A stretch of 8,233 nucleotides of DNA from Caldifarciminota bacterium (GCA_026986655.1 JALSOD010000249.1:1-8233); one strand, 5' to 3'. Counted from the first letter of the stretch, positions 1 to 5,663 are shown. Notes: a model not told the origin generated them from the sequence alone. Program-made: numbers and translations.

Positions 1-35
1 TCCTTGCCATTGTTGGCTTTGTTAAGGGAGGTTGA
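1..35 (+). CDS. sdhC: C-terminal end of a probable succinate dehydrogenase cytochrome b subunit (partial)
   Basis: Only the last ten codons are inside the window (codons from base 3, TGA stop at 33-35). They read LAIVGFVKGG, a hydrophobic stretch ending in a short basic/glycine tail, as expected for the end of a membrane helix. The stop lies 2 nt before the ATG of the next gene, and that gene's ribosome binding site sits inside this reading frame, so the two are translationally close. The sdhC assignment rests on position, because sdhC normally precedes sdhD, and on the hydrophobic tail. No diagnostic motif is visible. One other frame also stays open through here, so this is a moderate-confidence call. 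Confidence 0.5.
   Translation, partial: LAIVGFVKGG
25..32 (+). promoter_or_regulatory. Ribosome binding site that fixes the sdhD start
   Basis: AGGGAGGT lies 5 nt before the ATG at 38. An in-frame TTG at 32-34 would overlap this Shine-Dalgarno sequence and so cannot be the start it serves. The ATG at 38 is therefore preferred, giving a protein two residues shorter than the longest open frame. Confidence 0.75.
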
Positions 36-37
36 AA

Positions 38-328
38 ATGAAGGAATCAATTCTCTGGCTTTTCCAGATAGTAACAGCAGTTTTAATATTCTTTTTACTT
101 GGTTTACACATATCCGCCCAGCATCTTGGCGGATTTGGTTCATTTCCCGATCTTGCTGAATTCACATACAAAGCTCTGATGTTTGTCGCTCTTTATCACG
201 GACTGTTCGGACTCCGATCAATACTGCTTGAAGTTGGGATGGGACGCGGTGCAGAGAAGTTCGTTTCATGGATTCTCTTCCTTGGTGGACTTATTTTCTT
301 CATCTACTATGGAATCGTCGCTGCATAG
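38..328 (+). CDS. sdhD: Succinate dehydrogenase/fumarate reductase membrane anchor subunit (SdhD-like)
   Basis: This 96-residue protein has three predicted membrane helices (about residues 5-24, 44-64 and 75-94). That is the usual size and layout of the small anchor that ties the SdhAB head of complex II to the membrane and helps bind quinone and, in many versions, heme b. Helix 1 begins WLFQIVTAVL and ends near His24. Helix 2 carries the motif YHGLFGLRSILLE, equivalent to the HxxxGxxxxLxDY stretch of SdhD proteins, so His54 and possibly His24 are candidate heme or quinone-site histidines. The start is ATG at 38 with a good Shine-Dalgarno. sdhB begins 13 nt after the stop, with its ribosome binding site overlapping this gene's TAG. 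Anchor subunits diverge strongly, so the call leans on the helix-2 motif and the adjacent sdhB. Fumarate reductase anchors cannot be excluded. Confidence 0.82.
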   Translation: MKESILWLFQIVTAVLIFFLLGLHISAQHLGGFGSFPDLAEFTYKALMFVALYHGLFGLRSILLEVGMGRGAEKFVSWILFLGGLIFFIYYGIVAA

Positions 329-341
329 GAGGATATGACAA

Positions 342-1208
342 ATGGCAGAGGCAAGAAAAGAAATCGAGATTAAAGAAGTTTTAAGTGATGAAATTGTAAA
401 AACAGTCACATTCAAAATAAAAAAGTTTGACCCGGAGAAAGATTCAAAGCCCCATTACACTGAGTACCAGGTTCCTGTTTACCGTGGAATGACAGTACTG
501 GATGGACTTCTCTATGTAAAGGAAGATGTAGATGGGACTATAAACTTCAGGTACTCATGTAGAATGGGAATCTGCGGCTCTTGCGGAATGTTTATCAATG
601 GGAAACCCAGAATGGCCTGTATGACTCAGATTCTCGAACTCAATTCAGATGTTATTGAAATTGCTCCCTTACCCAATTATGACAACATTCGTGACCTTGT
701 ACCTGACTCTACACCGTTATTTGAAAAACACAAAAAGATCAAACCGTATCTCATTAGAGAGGATACGAAAGAGCAAGAAAATCCAATTGGAGAATACTAC
801 CAGACACCAGAAGAGCACGAGTACTATTCCCAGTTTTCATTCTGTATTAAATGTGGACTCTGTTATGCAGCCTGTCCGTCAGTTGCCTCCGATCCGGAAT
901 ATCTCGGTCCTCAGGCACTGACACAGGCTTACAGGTATTCAGTTGACACGAGAGATGAAGGATTTCTTGAGAGAGTAATGGTTGTTGACGACCCTCATGG
1001 TTGCTGGAGATGTCATTATGCTGGGGTCTGTTCTGAAGTCTGTCCAAAAGGTGTTGACCCTGCAAAGGCTATTCAGCTCTTGAAGGGGTTGATTCTCAAA
1101 TACCGACTTGGACTCAAGAAGAAGAGAAGAGGCGCTGGCGTGATTCCGGCTCATCCAAGACCAAACATCAAGAAGGCTCCGAAGAGAACAGTTCCACAGG
1201 AGAGCTGA
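342..1208 (+). CDS. sdhB: Succinate dehydrogenase/fumarate reductase iron-sulfur subunit
   Basis: This 288-residue electron-transfer subunit of complex II passes electrons between the flavoprotein (SdhA) and membrane quinone. The plant-type ferredoxin domain has the [2Fe-2S] ligands Cys73, Cys78, Cys81 and Cys93 in YSCRMGICGSC...MAC. The C-terminal domain has CIKCGLCYAACP (Cys168, 171, 174, 178) and RCHYAGVCSEVCPKGVDP (Cys224, 230, 234). By family precedent, Cys168/171/174/234 bind [4Fe-4S] and Cys178/224/230 bind [3Fe-4S]. Position 227 is Ala, not Cys, so the [3Fe-4S] centre looks normal rather than converted to a second [4Fe-4S]. An additional Cys221 precedes this motif. The stretch YRYSVDTRDEG and CSEVCPKxVDPAxAIQ resemble FrdB as much as SdhB, so the direction of catalysis is open. 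A Lys/Arg/Pro-rich tail (about 259-288) extends beyond the usual C-terminus. AGGAGG at 327-332 supports the ATG at 342. No sdhA follows. Confidence 0.95.
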   Translation: MAEARKEIEIKEVLSDEIVKTVTFKIKKFDPEKDSKPHYTEYQVPVYRGMTVLDGLLYVKEDVDGTINFRYSCRMGICGSCGMFINGKPRMACMTQILELNSDVIEIAPLPNYDNIRDLVPDSTPLFEKHKKIKPYLIREDTKEQENPIGEYYQTPEEHEYYSQFSFCIKCGLCYAACPSVASDPEYLGPQALTQAYRYSVDTRDEGFLERVMVVDDPHGCWRCHYAGVCSEVCPKGVDPAKAIQLLKGLILKYRLGLKKKRRGAGVIPAHPRPNIKKAPKRTVPQES

Positions 1209-1277
1209 AGATAAGATGTGAATAGCTGCAGAGCGTAGTATGGATATGGAATTAACACTTAAGGAATAGAAAGGGAT

Positions 1278-1322
1278 GAATTTGGGAGGCGGGCGGCCTG
1301 CGGCCGCCCGCCTCCCAAATTC
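1278..1322. repeat. Perfect 21-bp GC-rich inverted repeat with 3-nt loop
   Basis: The arms at 1278-1298 and 1302-1322 are exact reverse complements, separated by TGC. The central 33 bases (1284-1316) are almost entirely G+C, with one A and two Ts, in an AT-rich intergenic setting. The outer ends are GAATTT and AAATTC. As RNA this would fold into a very stable hairpin 70 bp after the sdhB stop, so it may end or protect the sdh transcript. No U-tract follows on either strand, so it is not a textbook intrinsic terminator. It may instead be a copy of a dispersed palindromic (REP-like) element. Confidence 0.85.
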
Positions 1323-1401
1323 AAATAACGATATTTCTCAATGTCAAGAGTAGTTTTAAAGATAGTGTTCGAAAAATTTGGAAAGACTAAAATCCCCCAT
1401 A

Positions 1402-1423
1402 TCCCACTTTTGACAAAGTGGGA
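1402..1423. repeat. Hairpin of the CCCACTTT-AAAGTGGG type
   Basis: TCCCACTTT (1402-1410) and AAAGTGGGA (1415-1423) are perfect complements around the loop TGAC. With its flanks (ATCCCCC before, ACTTTCGAAACCC after) it resembles the C-run, CTTTG, CAAAG, G-run palindromes that I recall as recurrent intergenic repeats in many bacterial genomes. That resemblance is from memory and was not searched. No T-run follows the hairpin, so a terminator role is not indicated. Confidence 0.6.
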
Positions 1424-1491
1424 ACTTTCGAAACCCAAATCCATCTCACAAGGAGGGAGATTAAGTGTAGTTTTATATCAGTTTGCTGAGT

Positions 1492-1527
1492 TTTTGGAAT
1501 TTTTTACAGAAAACGCTTATTCCAAAA
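1492..1527. promoter_or_regulatory. Spaced inverted repeat ahead of bioY, possible operator or leader stem
   Basis: TTTTGGAAT (1492-1500) and ATTCCAAAA (1519-1527) are perfect 9-bp complements 18 nt apart, ending 21 nt before the bioY start. Its geometry recalls two-armed repressor sites such as those of BirA on biotin genes. The sequence itself does not match the known BirA consensus (GTTAACC-type arms), so a biotin-responsive role is only a guess. It could also form a weak leader stem close to the bioY ribosome binding site. Confidence 0.3.
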
Positions 1528-1533
1528 TTTAAA

Positions 1534-1541
1534 AAGGAGAG
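1534..1541 (+). promoter_or_regulatory. Ribosome binding site that fixes the bioY start
   Basis: AAGGAGAG lies 7 nt before the ATG at 1549. The reading frame is open upstream to another ATG at 1483, but that one lacks a Shine-Dalgarno and would add 22 residues before the normal BioY N-terminus. The start is therefore set at 1549. Confidence 0.75.
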
Positions 1542-1548
1542 AAGTTGT

Positions 1549-2106
1549 ATGGATACAATTGTAAAGACCCTTGGAAGAACTGATTCAATTTACTCAAAAA
1601 TTGTGAAATCTCTTGCATTTGCTGGACTCATCGGCCTTCTTGCCCAGGTGAAATTTTACTTGCCCTGGACACCTGTTCCTATCACCGGATCTACAGTTGG
1701 CGTAGTTTTAACAGGTATCTTTCTTGGGCAATGGGCATTACTCAGTGTTGGAACATATATATTGCTGGGAGCATTTGGGCTTCCATGGTTTGCCGGGTGG
1801 AATGGTGGTTTTGCGGCTATCCTTGGCCCCACCGGTGGCTACTTGCTTGGATTTATATTAGCAGCCTGGTTTATAGGTAAAGTTTACGAAAACATCGAGT
1901 ATAAAAAGAGATTTGCATACATTTTGTTCGCGCATGTTTTCCTTGTTTACATCCCTGGGATTTTGGGATTGGTATTGTGGTATAAATTTACCCATAACTC
2001 AATGCCCGGTGTCTGGAAGACAACTATAATGGGTGTATTGCCATTCATCCCGGGTGATGCGTTGAAATCTGCCATACTCGCTGGCGTTCCATCGAAAAAA
2101 TATTGA
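1549..2106 (+). CDS. bioY: Biotin transporter substrate-binding S component BioY
   Basis: This 185-residue, roughly six-helix membrane protein captures biotin for import. BioY normally works as the S component of an ECF transporter with the EcfA/EcfA' ATPases and EcfT. Family hallmarks are visible in order: TPVPITGSTVGVVLTGIFLG (41-60), GTYILLGAFGLPWFAGWNGG (68-87), the strongly conserved GPTGGYLLGF (93-102), and near the end PFIPGDALKSAIL (165-177). Its length is typical. No ecfA, ecfT or biotin-synthesis gene is adjacent, so it must share an ECF module encoded elsewhere or act alone. The long upstream region with an inverted repeat suggests a separate transcription unit. In place of the common PVPvTlQ this protein has PVPITGS. 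Substrate specificity is inferred from the family, not shown. Confidence 0.93.
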   Translation: MDTIVKTLGRTDSIYSKIVKSLAFAGLIGLLAQVKFYLPWTPVPITGSTVGVVLTGIFLGQWALLSVGTYILLGAFGLPWFAGWNGGFAAILGPTGGYLLGFILAAWFIGKVYENIEYKKRFAYILFAHVFLVYIPGILGLVLWYKFTHNSMPGVWKTTIMGVLPFIPGDALKSAILAGVPSKKY

Positions 2107-2250
2107 AAAGCCCGCTTAAAATCAGGAGCTGAAGTGTTGAAAATTAAGTGAATGAAAAATCTATCTACTCCTATAAACAAAATAACAGGGGATTTTCTTA
2201 AGATGTGAGAATTCACTATATCTCCGTTCTTCCAGGAGCTTTACGGTTCT

Positions 2251-3009
2251 TTATATGAGGGGAAGTTCGTACGAGTATATTAAATTAATACCTTTTTCTT
2301 CCGCGTACCTTCTGACCTTTGATGGTGTTTGATATGTTATCATTATCAGAAATTTTTCTCCAGTCAGGTATTTGTTTAAAGTTTTGATATAGTTTAGGAA
2401 TTTATCGATATCTCTTTTTCTTAACTGTGCTTTACTCTCACCAATAATAATGATTTCGTTTCCATCTACTTTACCCTTTCCTATGATGTTCAATTCGATT
2501 TCTTTTCCATCACCTATCTCGATCACATCTCGTCTTAATGGTTCGGTTAACTCGATGTTAAATCTTTCATTTAGAATAGAAGGTAAACCTTTTATTGCTC
2601 TATCCTCGAGAACATATCCGAATGCATTTGAAAGTCCCCCGAGGTGTTCGCGAGTCTTTTTATGCTCTCCTATTAGTTTTTCAAGTCTTTCTTCAGTTCG
2701 TTTTTGAGCTTCAGCGAGTTCATTGAGTCTTTCTTCAGTTCGTTTTTGGGCTTCAGCGAGTTCATTGAGTCTTTCTTCAGTTCGTTTTTGAGCTTCAGCG
2801 AGAGAATTAACTCTATCAGTGAGTTCGCCAATAGCTTTCCAAACACGATCAAAATTTTCTTCAGTTCTATTTACAAATTCCCGAAATTCGGCTCTTGTTA
2901 TCGTTTCACCTATAATCCTCTCTGCTTCCTCAAGGAAGCTTATCAAAATGTCCCTGAGCTTAGGGTCATCTATATTCTCGAGTTTTCTCATCAAAGATGC
3001 TCTTACCAT
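2251..3009 (-). CDS. Coiled-coil protein with C-terminal PD-(D/E)XK nuclease-like domain
   Basis: The function of this 252-residue protein is unknown. Residues 1-60 are helical and charged. Residues 62-118 form a coiled coil built on three 14-residue repeats, LAEAQKRTEERLNE, at 70-83, 84-97 and 98-111. Residues 125-252 look like a restriction-endonuclease-like fold: an N-terminal helix (NAFGYVLEDRAIKGLP), the strand pair IELNIIGKG (171-179) and IIIIGESK (186-193), then an amphipathic helix. The G-E-x-K (Glu191, Lys193) fits the second half of the PD-(D/E)XK signature. The preceding acidic position appears to be Asn174, so catalysis is uncertain. The layout matches a family often annotated DUF3782 or simply PD-(D/E)XK, from memory. 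No signal peptide or membrane segment is seen. The ATG at 3009 lacks a well-spaced ribosome binding site (GAGGAT is 16 nt away), and Met7 (codon 2991-2989) is an alternative start. Confidence 0.72.
   Translation of the reverse strand: MVRASLMRKLENIDDPKLRDILISFLEEAERIIGETITRAEFREFVNRTEENFDRVWKAIGELTDRVNSLAEAQKRTEERLNELAEAQKRTEERLNELAEAQKRTEERLEKLIGEHKKTREHLGGLSNAFGYVLEDRAIKGLPSILNERFNIELTEPLRRDVIEIGDGKEIELNIIGKGKVDGNEIIIIGESKAQLRKRDIDKFLNYIKTLNKYLTGEKFLIMITYQTPSKVRRYAEEKGINLIYSYELPLI
2677..2802 (-). repeat. Three 42-bp in-frame tandem repeats inside the coiled-coil gene
   Basis: The units lie at 2761-2802, 2719-2760 and 2677-2718. The first two differ at a single base. The third shares the last 33 bases of the unit (plus-strand orientation) and diverges over the other nine. 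Each encodes two heptads. Identity at nucleotide level, including silent positions, points to recent duplication by slippage or unequal recombination rather than old divergence. Confidence 0.92.
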
Positions 3010-3020
3010 AGTCGTTACTA

Positions 3021-3048
3021 AATTTATCCTCTAAATTTTAAAAGTCAA
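3021..3048 (-). promoter_or_regulatory. Possible promoter for the coiled-coil gene
   Basis: Reading the minus strand, TTGACT (3048-3043) and TAAATT (3026-3021) are separated by 16 bp in the AT-rich 41-nt gap after the threonine aldolase gene. They match the sigma-70 hexamers at about 5/6 and 4/6 positions. Transcription from here would begin only a few bases before the ATG at 3009, giving a nearly leaderless mRNA. That would explain why the GAGGAT at 3031-3026 is badly spaced. A chance match in AT-rich DNA is quite possible. Confidence 0.3.
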
Positions 3049-3050
3049 GC

Positions 3051-4088
3051 TTATCGCAGCAAAATTTTTTTAAAAGTTTCTATTGCATGTCTAATATCAC
3101 CATCGTCCACATCTTTGTGTGTGACCATCCTGATGTCTTCATCAGACATGGATAATGCAAGTACACCGTGTTCTTTGAGTTTTTCAACAAGCTCGGGAGC
3201 TGTAAGATCTTCTCTTTTTACTTTGAAAAAGATAATGTTTGTCTCGATGTTTTCTGGATCTATCTCTATACCTGGCATTTCGGAAAGTGCATATGCGAGT
3301 GTTTTTGCCCTCCTGTGGTCCTCTGATAGTCTATCAACCATTTTCTGGAGTGCTATTATTCCGGCAGCAGCGATAACACCCACCTGCCTCATGCCGCCAC
3401 CAAGCATCTTCCTGACATGACGGGCCTTTTCAATAAAATCAGCCGGTCCGGCAAGCATCGATCCAACTGGGGCTCCAAGACCTTTACTGAGACAAAACAT
3501 TATTGAATCAACATAACTGGCATACTCATAAGCAGGAATACCGGTGGCTATTGATGCGTTAAAAATTCTTGCACCGTCAAGATGCACTCTGATACCCTTT
3601 CTATCAGCTATTTCCCTTATTTCTTTGAAATGTTCCAACGGTATGACTGCACCACCCCAGAAATTGTGAGTATTTTCCAGTGTTATCAACGTCGGCTGGG
3701 GCACGTGATAATCTTTTCTCTTATTAACTGCAGCCTTTAGCCGTTCCAGATCATAAACGCCTCTGTCTGAAGGTAGTGGACGTGGTATTACCCTTGATAT
3801 AAAGGCAAGATGACCTGATTCAAAGTTGTAGATATGGGATTTTTCTTCTACAATGACTTCTTCCCCCTCGTTGGTCCAGACCTTCACAGCAATTGCGTTT
3901 CCCATAGTTCCTGAAGGAACGTAAATTGCAGCTTCTTTTCCGACTTTCTTAGCAGCGATTTCTTCTAATTTCTTTACCGTAGGGTCGTCTCCGAGAACAT
4001 CGTCTCCCACCTTCGCATTCCTCATCGCCTCCCGCATTTCATCCGTTGGTTTTGTGACTGTGTCACTTCTGAAATCCGAAATTTGCAT
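3051..4088 (-). CDS. ltaA: Low-specificity L-threonine aldolase
   Basis: This 345-residue PLP enzyme of fold type I cleaves L-threonine or L-allo-threonine to glycine and acetaldehyde in the cytoplasm. The N-terminus DFRSDTVTKPT (5-15) is a family hallmark. Other features are VGDDVLGDDPT (27-37), His85 in the position expected to stack on PLP, HLDGARIFNA (169-178) with Asp171 for the pyridine nitrogen and Arg174, and the Schiff-base Lys202 in CLSKGLGAPVGS. Arg320 in DIRMVTH fits the carboxylate-binding arginine. Length and motifs are complete. The ATG at 4088 has AAAGGAA about 9 nt upstream and lies inside the end of the ftsB-like gene (26-nt overlap). Glycine made here could feed the glycine cleavage system, whose P-protein subunit is encoded in the same operon. 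The related symbol ltaE is also used for such enzymes. Confidence 0.95.
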   Translation of the reverse strand: MQISDFRSDTVTKPTDEMREAMRNAKVGDDVLGDDPTVKKLEEIAAKKVGKEAAIYVPSGTMGNAIAVKVWTNEGEEVIVEEKSHIYNFESGHLAFISRVIPRPLPSDRGVYDLERLKAAVNKRKDYHVPQPTLITLENTHNFWGGAVIPLEHFKEIREIADRKGIRVHLDGARIFNASIATGIPAYEYASYVDSIMFCLSKGLGAPVGSMLAGPADFIEKARHVRKMLGGGMRQVGVIAAAGIIALQKMVDRLSEDHRRAKTLAYALSEMPGIEIDPENIETNIIFFKVKREDLTAPELVEKLKEHGVLALSMSDEDIRMVTHKDVDDGDIRHAIETFKKILLR

Positions 4089-4389
4089 TTTTTGCTGTTC
4101 CTTTTATTTTATAAATTTTACTCCCTGCAGGCGCAAATCCAGATTTAAGCAAAAGCTGTTTTTTACCCTCAGCTGATGTGAGATACTGGTATTTGCGGTA
4201 CCTCAAAATCCTTTCTACCCTTGCAACCATCAGAGAATCTCTCATACTTTTGTACTGTCTTGTGGAGTTGAGATAGGATTTGAAAACTCTTTCCGCCTGG
4301 AACGCCGTGTAAAACAGGAATCCCAGGATCAAAATTAAAGTCACTATCTCTTTTATTTTTGAAAAGAACTGTTTAATATCTCTACTCAC
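4063..4389 (-). CDS. ftsB: FtsB/DivIC-like septum formation protein
   Basis: This 108-residue single-pass membrane protein is the likely bitopic divisome protein that links FtsL and FtsQ to septal wall synthesis. A short basic cytoplasmic N-terminus is followed by one membrane helix (about 14-31), a helical, probably coiled-coil stretch (32-70), and SAEGKKQLLLKSGFAPAGSKIYKI (residues 72-95, whose key elements are AEG, SGF, PAG and YKI). This ending matches the extracytoplasmic DivIC/FtsB pattern in which a Gly precedes a P-G-E-x-xY turn, with Ser90 where Glu is usual. It starts with GTG at 4389 overlapping the eno stop (GTGA), so translation is probably coupled. eno followed by ftsB is a widely conserved gene order, which supports the call. 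Sequence conservation in this family is weak, so the call rests on architecture plus neighbour. Confidence 0.8.
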   Translation of the reverse strand: MSRDIKQFFSKIKEIVTLILILGFLFYTAFQAERVFKSYLNSTRQYKSMRDSLMVARVERILRYRKYQYLTSAEGKKQLLLKSGFAPAGSKIYKIKGTAKNANFGFQK

Positions 4390-5663
4390 TGTTTTGGATT
4401 AAGGGCTTTTCGACCGAGGAAAATAGCTGTATAAGACAGCTCTTCCTCGATCTGTAACAACCTGTTATATTTTGCTATTCTTTCAGATCTCGAAAGTGAG
4501 CCTGTCTTGATCATCCCTGTATTTGCAGCTACAGCAAGGTCTGCAATTGTAGTATCCTCGGTCTCACCGGATCTGTGGGAAATGATAGCCGTGAAGCCTG
4601 CCTTGTGGGTCAGCTCTATGGCCTCGAGTGTCTCCGTAACGGTTCCTATCTGGTTCAACTTTATAAGAACCGAATTTGTAACCTTATCTTTAATACCGCG
4701 GGAGATCAATTTTACATTTGTGACGTATATATCGTCACCAACTATCTGAACCTTATCTCCCAGTTTAGCGGTAAAATGTTTAAATCCCTCCCAGTCGTCC
4801 TCGGCGAATGGGTCTTCAAATGATACAATAGGAAACTTTGAGAATAGGTCGCTGTAGTAATCTGCCAATTCCTCAGCTGTCAGCTCTTTCCCTTCTAAGA
4901 AATATTTACCATCTTTGTAAAATTCCGATGCCGCTGAATCAAGAGCTATTGCAATATCTTCGCCGGGTGTATAACCTGCTTTCTCAATTGCCTCAACCAG
5001 CAGGGAAATTGCCTCTTCGGTACTGTTTAAATTGGGGGCAAAACCACCCTCGTCTCCTACACCTGTAAATTCTCCCTTCTCTTTCAAAATTTTCTTAAGA
5101 GTATGAAATGTCTCTGCTCCGTAGCGAAGGGCCTCTCTGAAATTTGGAGCACCAAGAGGAACAAGCATAAACTCCTGAATATCGAGATTGTTGTCGGCAT
5201 GTAAACCACCGTTGATAACATTCATAAATGGAACAGGCATGGTTTTTGCATTAACTCCGCCAATGTACCTGTATAGTGGTAAACCAGATGATACGGCGGC
5301 CGCCTTTAAAACTGCCATTGATACACCGAGAATAGCATTTGCACCAAGTATGGACTTGTTCTCAGTTCCATCAAGACTGATGAGAAAGTCATCAATGGCA
5401 ACCTGATTCATCGCATCCTTGCCTTCCAGCTCAGGTGCGATTTTCTCGTTAACATTTGAAACCGCCTTTAAAACACCTTTTCCCCCATAGCGATCTTTGT
5501 CTCCGTCTCTGAGCTCAAGAGCTTCGTGTTTACCGGTAGATGCGCCAGATGGTACCGTAGCCCTTCCGAAAGACCCATCATCTAACCAGCAGTCAACCTG
5601 TACAGTTGGATTCCCACGTGAATCCAGAACTTCCCTTGCTTTTATTTTCTTAATTTTGGCCAT
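4386..5663 (-). CDS. eno: Enolase (phosphopyruvate hydratase)
   Basis: This 425-residue enzyme interconverts 2-phosphoglycerate and phosphoenolpyruvate in glycolysis and gluconeogenesis. The full-length family pattern is present: AREVLDSRGNPT (9-20), VPSGASTGKHEALELRD (37-53), NGGLHADNNLDIQEF (151-165) with His155, GVGDEGGFAPN (201-211) with the general acid/base Glu205, Mg-binding Asp242 (ALDSAASEF), Glu283 (SFEDPF) and Asp310 (VGDD), catalytic Lys335 in the signature VLIKLNQIGTVTET (332-345), SHRSGETEDT (362-371) and Lys386 (IKTGS). All expected active-site residues are there. ATG at 5663 has GAGGAG 8 nt upstream (5672-5677), inside the end of ccmC, whose stop is 2 nt before the start. The gene overlaps ftsB by 4 nt. 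It is single-copy housekeeping in most bacteria and is useful here for placing the organism in a tree. Confidence 0.99.
   Translation of the reverse strand: MAKIKKIKAREVLDSRGNPTVQVDCWLDDGSFGRATVPSGASTGKHEALELRDGDKDRYGGKGVLKAVSNVNEKIAPELEGKDAMNQVAIDDFLISLDGTENKSILGANAILGVSMAVLKAAAVSSGLPLYRYIGGVNAKTMPVPFMNVINGGLHADNNLDIQEFMLVPLGAPNFREALRYGAETFHTLKKILKEKGEFTGVGDEGGFAPNLNSTEEAISLLVEAIEKAGYTPGEDIAIALDSAASEFYKDGKYFLEGKELTAEELADYYSDLFSKFPIVSFEDPFAEDDWEGFKHFTAKLGDKVQIVGDDIYVTNVKLISRGIKDKVTNSVLIKLNQIGTVTETLEAIELTHKAGFTAIISHRSGETEDTTIADLAVAANTGMIKTGSLSRSERIAKYNRLLQIEEELSYTAIFLGRKALNPKQ

Larger units (their letters stand above)
1209..1548. other. 340-bp intergenic region between sdhB and bioY with several palindromes
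   Basis: No convincing gene is present. The region holds a perfect 21-bp inverted repeat (1278-1322), a 9-bp hairpin (1402-1423) and a spaced 9-bp inverted repeat (1492-1527), in otherwise AT-rich DNA. A promoter for bioY should lie here. The best hexamer pair I can see, TTGCTG (1483-1488) and TACAGA (1505-1510) with a 16-bp spacer, matches the sigma-70 consensus poorly. AAGGAGGG at 1450-1457 looks like a ribosome binding site but is followed by no usable start codon. Confidence 0.7.

Noticed and set aside
32..37. TTG at 32 as the start of the sdhD-like gene
   Set aside because: It overlaps the Shine-Dalgarno sequence that is correctly spaced for the ATG at 38.
1002..1046. SdhB second cluster as a [4Fe-4S] replacement of the kind reported in Sulfolobus
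   Set aside because: The column that would need Cys is Ala227. The extra Cys221 is in a different position.
1450..1470. Shine-Dalgarno-like AAGGAGGG suggesting a small gene
   Set aside because: The only nearby start is a GTG followed immediately by TAG, so no peptide could be made.
1341..1532. 63-codon open frame in the sdhB-bioY gap
   Set aside because: It has no ribosome binding site, runs straight through the palindromic repeats and overlaps the bioY leader. The encoded peptide resembles nothing I know.
1483..1548. ATG at 1483 as the bioY start
   Set aside because: It would add 22 residues not seen in BioY proteins and has no ribosome binding site, while ATG 1549 has one.
2168..2199. 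Weak stem CTCCT/AGGGG with a 14-nt loop followed by ATTTTCTT, as the bioY terminator
   Set aside because: Five pairs including a G-U wobble around a long loop is no better than chance in this AT-rich gap.
1947..2216. Minus-strand open frame opposite the end of bioY
   Set aside because: It is antisense to conserved BioY codons and has no start signal or recognisable protein features.
2677..2802. Repeats considered as a CRISPR array
   Set aside because: The units are adjacent with no spacers, keep reading frame and encode coiled-coil heptads.
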